A stretch of DNA of 64,000 bases from Hymenobacter volaticus. GTDB lineage: Bacteria > Bacteroidota > Bacteroidia > Cytophagales > Hymenobacteraceae. This document shows, in pieces, positions 52,423-61,367 of the stretch (its first letter is position 1; each line of letters starts with the position of its first letter). The position numbers and the translations under genes were made by a program. The notes under the pieces are model-generated. The model was not told the DNA's origin. It saw only the letters and a program-made list of their open reading frames with translations, and made no database searches. Location: positions 2,023,501 to 2,087,500 of the forward strand of contig NZ_CP095061.1 in NCBI RefSeq assembly GCF_022921055.1, given 5' to 3'.

Positions 52423-53346
52423 ATGGAAAAAACGCCGAAGGGATTTATCCCCGTTATGCTCATGCCCTTTCAAAACGACGGGCAAATCGATTATCCGGCG
52501 CTTACTCGCCTGACAGAGTTGTACTTAGGGGCCGGCGCCGCCGGACTTTTCGCCAATTGCTTGTCCAGCGAAATGTTCGAGCTGAGCGCGCAGGAACGGC
52601 TTGAAACCATCCGCCACGTGGTGGATGTGGTGGGCGGCGCCGTGCCCGTAGTAGCTACCGGCACCTTCGCCGGCGCCCTCAACGAGCAAGCTGACTTCGT
52701 GAAGAAAGTATACGACGCCGGCACCGAAGCCGTCATCGTCATCACCGGCCTACTAGCCACCGAGCAAGAGTCGGACGCCGTGTTCGACGAGCGAATCTTC
52801 CGGCTCTTGGATTGGACGCCGGGTATTCCTATCGGTTTCTACGAGTGCCCCGAGCCCTACAAACGCGTGTTGTCGGCCAAGCAGCTCGGGCAATTCGTGG
52901 ACACGGGCCGCGTAACCTACCACAAAGACACCTGTCTCGATATCGAGCAGGTGCGCGCCAAGCTCGCCGCGGTGGAAGGCCATCCTTTCGGCCTTTACGA
53001 CGCCTACATGGGCCACGCCGTGGAGTCGTTGCGGGCCGGCGCGGCGGGACTGTCCTGCATTCAAGGCAATTTCTTCCCCGAACTCATTGTGTGGCTCTGC
53101 AACAACTACGACAACCCCCACGCCGCGGCGGAAGTGGAGGCGGTGCAGCAGTTCTTCGTCAAGAACATGGACGTGATGCACAACGTGTATCCCATTGTGG
53201 CCAAATACTCGCTCAAGCAGCGGGGCATGGATATTTCCACTTTTACCCGTCGTCGAGTAGGCACCTTCACCAGCTCGATTCGGCAGGGCGTGGAAGCTCT
53301 CTGCGGGGATTACAACATCCTAAGCAGAAGCCTGGAACTAGTGTAA
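52423..53346 (+). CDS. Dihydrodipicolinate synthase-family aldolase
   Basis: The 307-residue class I aldolase of the DHDPS/N-acetylneuraminate lyase superfamily has GFIPVMLMPF, ELYLGAGAAGLFANCLSSE, a substrate-site Tyr in GFYECPEPY (residue 140) and the Schiff-base Lys in YHKDTC (residue 168). The family retro-aldols 2-keto-3-deoxy acids. In a pectin locus it is likely to act on a KDG-type intermediate or related product, but the exact substrate is inference. It lies directly after the symporter, is intact, and ends in a bidirectional terminator shared with araC. Confidence 0.87.
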   Translation: MEKTPKGFIPVMLMPFQNDGQIDYPALTRLTELYLGAGAAGLFANCLSSEMFELSAQERLETIRHVVDVVGGAVPVVATGTFAGALNEQADFVKKVYDAGTEAVIVITGLLATEQESDAVFDERIFRLLDWTPGIPIGFYECPEPYKRVLSAKQLGQFVDTGRVTYHKDTCLDIEQVRAKLAAVEGHPFGLYDAYMGHAVESLRAGAAGLSCIQGNFFPELIVWLCNNYDNPHAAAEVEAVQQFFVKNMDVMHNVYPIVAKYSLKQRGMDISTFTRRRVGTFTSSIRQGVEALCGDYNILSRSLELV

Positions 53347-53367
53347 AAGGGGCACTGGTGTGAGAGG

Positions 53368-53414
53368 AAAAAGGCCATTATGCTGAGCAACGCTCACGCA
53401 TAATGGCCTTTTTT
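53368..53414. terminator. Bidirectional terminator between aldolase and araC
   Basis: AAAAAGGCCATTATGC and its complement GCATAATGGCCTTTTT form a 16-bp stem, and an inner TGAGC-AAC-GCTCA extends it. It starts 22 bases after the aldolase stop and ends 12 bases before the araC stop (convergent genes). The core TGCTGAGC recalls the REP-like element. Confidence 0.95.
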
Positions 53415-53426
53415 ACGTTGCTGCGC

Positions 53427-54320
53427 TTACGCTGCGGCCAACTCTTTGTAGCTGTGCAGGTACTTCTTCTTGTACTCAAGCGGCGTCATTTTGGTGATTT
53501 TCTTGAAGTGCCGGTAGAAGTTGGACACGTTGTTGAAGCCGCACTCAAAGCAGATTACCTCGGTGGGCAGCTTGTCCTCGATTAGCAGGCGGCACGACTG
53601 GCTGATGCGAATCTCGATGAGGAAGTCGTAGTAGGTTTTCTTGGTGATCAGTTTAAAGTACCGACAGAAGGAAGTCACGCTTAGGTTGCTGATAGAGGCA
53701 ATTTCTTCGAGCGTGATTTCCTTTTTGTAGTTGGACAACGTGTAGTTGCACACCTTGTTGATGCGCTGCACATCCGACTCGTTGCTTTGCTTGAAGGCGT
53801 GGTGCTCCGAGGCAATCGTCTCGATTTCCGTCGTTTCTGAGAGGATTTTGAGGATGGACAGGAAGATGATGATGCGGTCGAGGTCGGTGGCGTGCACGGC
53901 GGCCAGCATCAGGGGCGCCAGCCGGGCCTTGGCTTCGCCACTCAGAATCAGGCCGCTTTTCGCTTTCTCGAACAGCTTGGGTATCAAGTAGGCTTCGGGC
54001 AAACCGAGCAAGTAGCGGCCCAAGCACTCGGGCAGAAATTGAATTACCACGGCTTCCACTTCCAGCTCCGGGTTGCACTGAAAATACTCTTCGTTGCAAC
54101 GCCAAGTGTGGGGCAGGTTGGCACCTAGCAGGATGATCTCGCCCGCCGAAAAGTTGCTGATGTTGTCGCCCACCAAGCGCACGCCTTCCCCCTTAATCAC
54201 GTAGTGCAGTTCAAGCTCCGGGTGATAATGCCAGATGGTACCAAAGTTGGGCTTCCGGTCGTGGCGGATGCTAAAGGAACTCTGGTTGTTAACTGGGATT
54301 TTGTGAAAGTGGGCTTTCAT
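53427..54320 (-). CDS. AraC-family transcriptional regulator
   Basis: The 297-residue protein has an N-terminal cupin-type ligand domain (FGTIWHYHPELELHYVIKGEGVRLVGD, AGEIILLGANLPHTWRCNEEY) and a C-terminal double helix-turn-helix domain (ITLEEIASISNLSVTSFCRYFKLITKKTYYDFLIEIRIS, EVICFECGFNNVSNFYRHFKKITKMTPLEYKKKY). It is the only transcription factor in the PUL and is likely its activator. A candidate operator copy precedes it (54396-54409, ATCCTA end 76 bases from the start), which suggests autoregulation. No HTCS or ECF-sigma/anti-sigma pair is seen in the window. Intact frame; start at the Met of KAHFHKIPV. Confidence 0.92.
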   Translation of the reverse strand: MKAHFHKIPVNNQSSFSIRHDRKPNFGTIWHYHPELELHYVIKGEGVRLVGDNISNFSAGEIILLGANLPHTWRCNEEYFQCNPELEVEAVVIQFLPECLGRYLLGLPEAYLIPKLFEKAKSGLILSGEAKARLAPLMLAAVHATDLDRIIIFLSILKILSETTEIETIASEHHAFKQSNESDVQRINKVCNYTLSNYKKEITLEEIASISNLSVTSFCRYFKLITKKTYYDFLIEIRISQSCRLLIEDKLPTEVICFECGFNNVSNFYRHFKKITKMTPLEYKKKYLHSYKELAAA

Positions 54321-54395
54321 GGGAAGGAAGGGTAAAAGTGGAAGGTAGAGCGAGAAGTAAGCGGCTACAGTGCAGCCGCGATAACCTACTTATTC

Positions 54396-54409
54396 TAGGA
54401 TCTTATCCT
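54396..54409 (-). promoter_or_regulatory. Candidate PUL operator upstream of araC
   Basis: In the direction of transcription it reads AGGATAAGATCCTA, almost palindromic, sharing 12 of 14 core positions with the PL1 copy. A TACCTTCC -7 candidate begins 49 nt after ATCCTA. Confidence 0.5.
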
Positions 54410-54623
54410 GGCAGCAAATCCTTGGAACTGGTGCTAAACCAGGAGTGGAAGGGGAGGAATTGCCACTAATATATTTTACGCTATCGATTGCACTCTCCTG
54501 TAGTCTACTGCCTGAATCGGTTGCGATAGGTAGAATACTAGAATTCCACGGGCAAATGATGCCCGGCGCAAACCTTTGTTTAACCACCCAAAAGCAGGTC
54601 TAAATTTCAGCGAGGCCGGGCGC

Positions 54624-54640
54624 ATGATAACATCCTATAC
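54624..54640 (+). promoter_or_regulatory. Candidate PUL operator upstream of the isomerase-SusC-SusD operon
   Basis: It reads ATGATAACATCCTATAC on the plus strand, 16 of 17 identical to the PL1 copy. The -7 candidate CATATTTG begins 46 nt after ATCCTA. The start codon of the isomerase is about 220 bases away, implying a 5' leader of roughly 160-170 nt. Confidence 0.6.
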
Positions 54641-54856
54641 TAAGTAGCTAATAACCGCTAGAGACCCCGCCTCCGCGGCTAGCATATTTGTAGAAGAAGT
54701 CTTTCCTGCCGTTGCTGCGTTCTGGCCTTGCGAAAACAACCACGGAATCTGTGCCAGTGGCTTTTCAATTGGGGCGCCGAGCAGCCACTAAAACGAGTTG
54801 CTCGGTAGGGAAGAGCTTGTGTAACTGCATCTTCTATCCTCTAACTAGCAGCAAGC

Positions 54857-56513
54857 GTGAACCTTGTTTCCTCGAAGAAAGTGTTGTTAATCGCCAGCGG
54901 TGATTTGCGACTCGCGGCCAACCAGAACTGCTGGGCAGCGCAATACGCCATGGAAGGCCAGTTGGGAGCCGCTATTGCCCGGCAAGGCTGGACGGTGAAG
55001 CGGGCCCACACCTACGACTTAGAAAAGCAACACGGCTTCATCGACTCGCAGAAGATGGGCATGGAGGTGTTTCGCAGCATCGACCCGCAGCAGCCGCTCA
55101 TCGTGGCCGAAAGCGTGTGGCAGTATTCGCACCACGTGCTGGCCGGCCTCACCACCCACCAAGGCCCCATCCTGACGGTGGCCAACTGGAGTGGGCAATG
55201 GCCCGGCCTGGTAGGCATGCTGAACCTAAACGGCTGCCTCACCAAAGCCGGCGTGGCCTACAGCACGCTGTGGAGCGAAGATTTCACCGATGCTTTCTTC
55301 GAGAACAGCTTGCAGCAATGGCTGACCGAAGGCCGCATCACCCACGACCACAGCCACGTCAAGAGCTTTTCCGGCGTGACGTTGCCTTCTGCCGACGAGC
55401 TGATTGGCCGCACGTTCGGCCAGAAATTCCGGCAGAACAAGGCCATCATGGGCGTTTTCGACGAAGGGTGCATGGGCATGTACAACGCCATTGTGCCCGA
55501 CGAGCTGCTGCACCCCACGGGCGTGTTCAAGGAGCGCCTTAGCCAGGCCACGCTCTACGCCGCCATGCGCGACGTAACCGACAGCGAAGCCCACGCCGTG
55601 CTCGACTGGCTACTAGCCAAGCGCATGAAATTTAATTGGGGCAGCAACGAAGCAACCCAACTCACCCGCGCCCAAACCCTGGAACAGTGCAAGATGTACA
55701 TTGCCGCCGTGCGCATTGCCGCCGAGTTCGGCTGCGACACCATCGGGATTCAGTACCAGCAGGGCCTCAAGGATTTAACCGTAGCCAGCGACCTGGTAGA
55801 AGGCTTGCTCAACAACACCGACCGGCCCCCGTCTTCTCGAAAACTGGCGAGGAGCTATACCCCGGCCAGGCGCTGCCGCACTTCAACGAAGTGGACGAGT
55901 GCGCCGGCCTTGATGCGCTGCTCACCTACCGCTTGTGGAACGAGTTGGGCTTGTCGGGCGAGACGACGCTGCACGATTTGCGTTGGGGCCAGTCGTTTGA
56001 CACCGGGGAGGGCGAGGAATTTGTGTGGGTGTTCCTGATTTCGGGCGCCGCCCCCCCGCACATTTTATTGGGGGCTATGAGGGCGCCGTTAGTGAGCGGC
56101 AGCCGCCCATGTATTTCCGCTTGGGTGGGGGTAGTCTGAAGGGAATTAGCCGGCCGGGTTCACTGGTTTGGAGCCGGATTTACGTGATGAACAACAAGTT
56201 GCACTGCGACTTGGGCGTGGGCGAAGCCGTAGCGCTGCCCCCGGCCGAAACCGAGCGCCGCTGGCAGGAAACCACGCCGGAGTGGCCCATTATGCACGCC
56301 GTCCTGCGGGGCGTGAGTCGCAACCAAATGATGGCCCGCCACAAAGCCAATCACATCCAAGTGGTGTACACGCCCTACGAAGCCAAGGCGCATCAGGCCT
56401 GCCGCATCAAGGCGGCGGCCCTCGCCGAACTCGGCGTGGAAGTGCACTTCTGCGGCGAAGTAGCCGGCATTACGGCCCCGATTATGCAGGCCCAAGCCGT
56501 GTTGCCCGGCTAA
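54857..56513 (+). pseudogene. L-fucose/L-arabinose isomerase family protein (two frameshifts)
   Basis: Three frames join into about 552 residues. The fucose/arabinose isomerase-like fold is shown by [92 protein letters not shown] and GYEGAVSERQPPMYFRLGGGSLKG. The Glu of [10 protein letters not shown] and the Asp of EVDECAG are probable metal ligands. There is no signal peptide, so it acts in the cytoplasm on a released aldose, perhaps L-fucose, L-galactose or a related sugar. Breaks are at C5 55826-55830 and C7 56051-56057. The start is taken as GTG; no upstream ATG fits. It opens the right-arm operon. Confidence 0.8.
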
Positions 56514-56564
56514 GCTCTTCGTTGACTTCCCACCTATTGACCCCTCCTGTTTCCAAATCCCCCC

Positions 56565-59557
56565 ATGAAACCATTTATTCCCATTCTGGCGGCTTCCACG
56601 CTGCTAGTCAGCGCCGCCCAGGCGCAAACCCGCTCCATCACGGGCCAGGTGCTCGGTGGTGATAAAGCCGAAGCGCTGCCCGGCGTGACGGTGCTGGTAA
56701 AAGGCACCACCAACGGCAGCAGCACCGATACCGAAGGCCGCTTTACACTGCAAGTGCCCGACAAGCAGGATATTACGCTGGTCGTTTCTTACTTGGGCTA
56801 TAAAAGCCAGGAACTGCTGGTAAAGCCCGACCAAACCCGGCTGGAAGTGCGCTTATCGCCGGAGTCGGCGGCGCTCGACGACGTGGTGGTAATTGGCTAC
56901 GGGTCGGTGCGCAAGCGCGACCTGACGGGGGCCGTCGTATCGGTGAAAGGGGAGGAGGTAACTAAGCTGCCCGTCACGACGGTGACGGAAGCGTTGCAAG
57001 GCAAGATTCCGGGCGCGGATATCACCCGCAGTAACGGGTACGCGGGACAGGGTTCTTCGATTCGCATCCGGGGCAACCGCTCGATTGCCAACCCTGGCTC
57101 TTCCAACAACGTGCTCTACATCGTGGACGGGGTGCAGAACGTCAACGCCTCCGACATCGACCCGAACGATGTGCAAAGCATCGAGGTGCTGAAAGATGCT
57201 TCCTCGACGGCCATTTACGGTTCGCGCGGGGCCAACGGCGTGGTGATTATCACCACCAAACGCGGCAGCACCGGCAAGCCCAAAATCAACTTCAACGCCT
57301 ACACCGGCGTAACCAAAGTGGCCGGCTACGGCGAGTACTTGAGCGGGCCGCAGTGGATAGATTTCCGTCGCGAGGCGTTCCGCGCCGCCGGCACCTGGAA
57401 CAGCCCCGCCGACGACGCGGTGGCCTTCAACCCCGCGCAGCGCGAAGCCATTGCCAACGAGCAATACCTGAACTGGCCCGACCAGGTGCTGCACAACGGC
57501 ATGCAGCAAAACTACCAGGTGGGCCTTACGGGCGGCTCCGAGAACACCAAGGTGTACTTTTCGCTGGGCTACTACGACGAAAAAGGCTTGCTCAAGCTAG
57601 ACCGTTTCAAGCGCTACACCACCCGCGCCAACATCGACCAAACGGTAAACAAGTGGCTGAAAGTGGGCGTGCAGAGCCAGCTGGCGTACATCAACAACGA
57701 CATCCGCCGCGACCCACTCAACCTGGCCTCGCAGGCTATTCCGCTAGGGCGCGTGTACGACGACGAGGGCAAGCTCAACTACAACCTGCTGGGCGGCACC
57801 CAAATCAACCCGCTGGCCGACGAGCAGCCGGGAGCTTACCAGCGCAACAACAAAACCAACCGCCTCACGGCCGCGGCCTACGTGGAGCTGACGCCCCTCG
57901 AAGGATTGAGCTTGCGCTCCACCTTCGCGGCCAACTACTCCACCTCGGAGCTAGGCAATTTCTACGGCCGCAACACCATTGACGGGCGCGGGGCCAACTC
58001 GCAGTCTTCGATTACCAACAACCAAAGCCGCAACCTGAGTTGGGAAAACGTGCTGACGTACCGCAAGGACATCGGCGACCATTCGCTCACGCTTACCGGG
58101 GTAGCCAGCGACCTGATTTTCAATAATACCAACAGCTTTGCGCAAGGTCAAAACCAGGTGCTGCCTTCGCAATCGTTCTACAACCTAGGCGCCGCCAACC
58201 AGAACATATTCATAGGCTCAGGCTTTTCGCGCAACAATCTGGTTTCCTTTGCCGGCCGCATCAACTACAGTTGGAAAGGACGCTACCTGTTGACGTTTAC
58301 CAACCGCGCCGACGGTTCCTCTAAGCTGGCGCCGGGCAACAAATGGGCGTACTTCCCCTCGGCGGCCATTGGCTGGCGCATCATCGAGGAGTCGTTTATA
58401 CAGAATGCCAAGTTCCTGACCGAGCTGAAGCTGCGCGGCAGCTACGGGGTGTCGGGCAACGATGGAATTGCGGCGTACGCCACCCAAAACTCGCTCACCA
58501 ACACGCCTTTTGCCTTTACTGATGCCAACGCCACCCCCACCTACACGATTTCGCCGCTTATTGGCAACGCGGAGCTAGGTTGGGAGAAAACCTACACCAC
58601 CGACATCGGGGTGGACTTCGGCATGTTCGACAACCGCCTGACCGGCACCGTCGACTACTACGACGCGCAGACCAAGGATTTGATTTTCCCGTACACGCAG
58701 CCCGCGTTTACGGGCGTGGCCACGGTCAACCGCAACATCGGCCGCACCCGCAACAAGGGTGTAGAGGTGTCGCTGACTTCGCAGAACCTGCGTGGCGACA
58801 ACCTGACGTGGTCGACGACGCTGACCTACGCCCGCAACAAGGAAACCATTGTGGAGCTGCCCACCGGCGACGTCATTGCCACCGATTACCGCAACTCGCT
58901 GATCGTCGGCCAGCCGGCCCAGGTGTACTACGACTACAAAAAGATTGGCATCTGGCAGCTAGGCGAGGAAGCTGAAGCTGCCTCCTACGGTACGCCCGGC
59001 CAGTTTCTGCCCGGCGACATCAAGGTGGCCGACCTGTCAGGCCCGGATGGCGTACCCGACGGCAAAATCACGGCGGCCGACCGCACCGTTATTGGCTCGC
59101 GGGTGCCGAAGTGGACCGGTGGCCTAAGCAACGACGTGCGCTACAAAGGCTTTGATTTGAACGTCCTGCTGGTGGCCCGCGTGGGGCAGTGGATCAGCTC
59201 CGACTACTACGCCAAGTTCAACCGGAGCGGCAACAACAACAACGCCATTGTAGACTACTGGACGCCCGAAAATCCCACCAACGACTACCCCGTCCGCACT
59301 CCACCCGCGCGCTGAGCTACGTCACCACCCTCACCGAGCGCGAGGCTTCGTGGGCTAAAGTGCGCAACGTGACCTTGGGCTATACCCTGCCGAAGAGTTT
59401 GGTAAGCAAGGGCAAAATCGACAACGTGCGGGTGTACGTGTCGGGCCGCAACCTCTACACCTACAGCAACCTCGATGATTTCGACCCCGAGGGAGAAGGC
59501 GTTGTGGACCAGCCGCTGAACCGCGCCTACGTGGTAGGCCTGAACGTGGGCTTCTAA
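56565..59557 (+). pseudogene. SusC/RagA-family TonB-dependent transporter (one frameshift)
   Basis: Two frames join into about 997 residues. Signal peptide (SAAQAQ); carboxypeptidase-like domain (SITGQVLGGDKAEALPGVTVLVKG); TonB box and plug (LDDVVVIGYGSVRKRDLTGAVVSV, LQGKIPGADITRSNG, IYGSRGANGVVIITTKRG); barrel ending AYVVGLNVGF. The break is at C4 59288-59291; adding one base gives RPHSTRALSYVTTLTEREASWAKVRN, the typical end. Second SusC of the locus, without close identity to the first, so probably for another pectic fragment. It is followed by SusD at 15 bp. Confidence 0.93.
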
Positions 59558-59572
59558 TTCGACCAGACCATC

Positions 59573-61312
59573 ATGTACAAAAAAATCCGCCCCCTAACGT
59601 TTGCCGTGTTGGCGCTGGCTGCTTCCGCTTGCCAAGAGCAACTCGAAGAATTCAACCCGAGCGGTGCCACCGCCGAGGCCGTCTTTACCACCCCCGAAGG
59701 CTTTGAAACCGCCATCACCGGCGCCTACACCTACAACCGCACCATCTACGGCAAGGAGTCGGGCTACGCGCTGCTGGAAATGGGCACCGACATCTGGACC
59801 AATGCGGAAAGTAACGGTGCCACGGCCGTAGCCGGCGTCAGCCCGCAGCCGCCGTTGGTGAACTACCAGGGTCTGAACACCGACAACCTGTGGGTGAGAA
59901 ACAACCTGTGGCAGCCCTGCTACGCCGGTATCAACCTAGTCAATCAGGCCCTACAAACCATTAATACGGCCGGGCTGAGTACAGCGCGCCGCGCTTCGGC
60001 TGAGGCGGAGTTGCGCTTCATACGCGCTTGGTACTACTACCATTTGGTGGAAAGCTTCGGGCCGGTGCCGCTGCGCCTCGAGCCCACCAGCGGCGTGGTG
60101 GCTACGGCTACCCGCGCTTCGGTGGAAGAGGTGTACGCCCAGATTCTAACTGATGTGGACTTTGCCGTAGCCAACCTGCCCGTGACGCTGGCGCAGTATC
60201 CGGCCCCGGCCACGGCCACCGACTACGGCCGCATCACGCGGCCCGCGGCCGAGGCCTTCGCGGCCAAAGCGTATCTGTCGAGCGGGCAGTACCAGAAAGC
60301 GGCCAACTTCGCCCGCAAGGTCACGACGGCCTATACCGGGCAGGGTATCCGGCTGGTAGCCAACTACGCCGACCTCTGGAACATCACCAACCAGCGCAAC
60401 TCCGAGGTGCTGTGGGCGGTGAACTACTCCACCAACCTGACTTTCAACGCGGGCAGCAACACGGCGCACCAGTGGTTTTTGATGAAGTACGACGACCAGC
60501 CCGGCATGACGCGCGACGTAGCCAACGGCCTGCCGGGTGTGCGCTACATGCCTACGCGCTTCCTGCTCAACCTCTACAACGAGCAAAACGACGCCCGCTA
60601 CTTAGGGTCGTTCAAGCAAGCCTGGATTGCCAACAACGCCGCCAACATTCCGCGCTGGTCGGCGGCAGAAGTAGCCCAAAATGCCGCCTTAGCGCCGCTG
60701 CTCAATCAGCCCAAGTTCACGGTTGGCGACACCGCGGTGTTCACCACCAAGCGCAGCATCGATGATTTCCAGCAGCGCTACACCCGCCGCTACCGCTACA
60801 AGGTGTACGACATCGACGACCTCTATAACGCTAACGGCTCGTTGAAAGGCGAACGGCGCTACTACCCCTCGTTGCGCAAGTTCGACGATCCCACCCGCGC
60901 CACCGCCACCGTAACGGAAAGCTCCCGCGACGCCTTTATGCTGCGCCTAGGCGACATCGTTCTCATCGGGGCCGAAGCGCAGGTTCGCCTCGGCAAATCC
61001 GATTCGGCTGCTTACTACGTGAACCTGGTGCGCACCCGCGCCGCCCTGCCCGGCCGCACCAACGCCATGCAAGTAACTGCCAGCCAAATGACCCTGGACT
61101 TTGTGCTCGACGAGCGGGCCCGCGAGCTGGCCGGCGAGCAAGTGCGCTGGCTGGATCTAAAACGCACCGGCAAACTCGCCGAGCGGGTCCGCCTCTACAA
61201 CCCCGACGCCCGGACCAGCATCCAGGATTTCCACGCGCTACGCCCCATTCCGCAGAGCGACCTAGATGCCGTGACCAACAAGGCCGAGTTCCTGCAAAAC
61301 CCGGGGTACTAA
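59573..61312 (+). CDS. SusD/RagB-family outer-membrane lipoprotein
   Basis: The 579-residue protein has a lipoprotein signal peptide (LALAASAC, Cys about 20) and a SusD fold: FNPSGATAEAVFTTPEGFETAITGAY, ASAEAELRFIRAWYYYHLVESFGPVPLRLEP, AEAFAAKAYLSSGQYQ and the C-terminal MLRLGDIVLIGAEAQVRLG, LDFVLDERARELAGEQVRWLDLKRTG. It pairs with the preceding SusC. The frame is intact. Glycan specificity unknown. Confidence 0.94.
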   Translation: MYKKIRPLTFAVLALAASACQEQLEEFNPSGATAEAVFTTPEGFETAITGAYTYNRTIYGKESGYALLEMGTDIWTNAESNGATAVAGVSPQPPLVNYQGLNTDNLWVRNNLWQPCYAGINLVNQALQTINTAGLSTARRASAEAELRFIRAWYYYHLVESFGPVPLRLEPTSGVVATATRASVEEVYAQILTDVDFAVANLPVTLAQYPAPATATDYGRITRPAAEAFAAKAYLSSGQYQKAANFARKVTTAYTGQGIRLVANYADLWNITNQRNSEVLWAVNYSTNLTFNAGSNTAHQWFLMKYDDQPGMTRDVANGLPGVRYMPTRFLLNLYNEQNDARYLGSFKQAWIANNAANIPRWSAAEVAQNAALAPLLNQPKFTVGDTAVFTTKRSIDDFQQRYTRRYRYKVYDIDDLYNANGSLKGERRYYPSLRKFDDPTRATATVTESSRDAFMLRLGDIVLIGAEAQVRLGKSDSAAYYVNLVRTRAALPGRTNAMQVTASQMTLDFVLDERARELAGEQVRWLDLKRTGKLAERVRLYNPDARTSIQDFHALRPIPQSDLDAVTNKAEFLQNPGY

Positions 61313-61367
61313 GTTCTGGCGGGCGCCTCATTTACCGTCCCCTACAAATGACTAGCACTAAGCACAC

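Larger units (their letters stand above)
54321..54856. other. Divergent regulatory region between araC and the isomerase operon
   Basis: The 536 bases contain no supported gene. They hold two operator copies (54396-54409 and 54624-54640), a TACCTTCC -7 candidate for araC, a CATATTTG -7 candidate for the isomerase near 54683-54690, and a GCGGCT/AGCCGC hairpin (54361-54379) in the araC leader. An ORF from 54712 is not convincing. Confidence 0.55.

Noticed and set aside
54712..54903. ORF of 63 codons starting TTG between araC and the isomerase
   Set aside because: It has no known domain, a weak start and overlaps the isomerase start; it lies in a regulatory region.
2402..59291. Programmed frameshifting as an explanation of the many split genes
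   Set aside because: Twenty-one sites in unrelated families, all simple G/C runs and always needing the same one-base repair, fit sequencing error far better than recoding.
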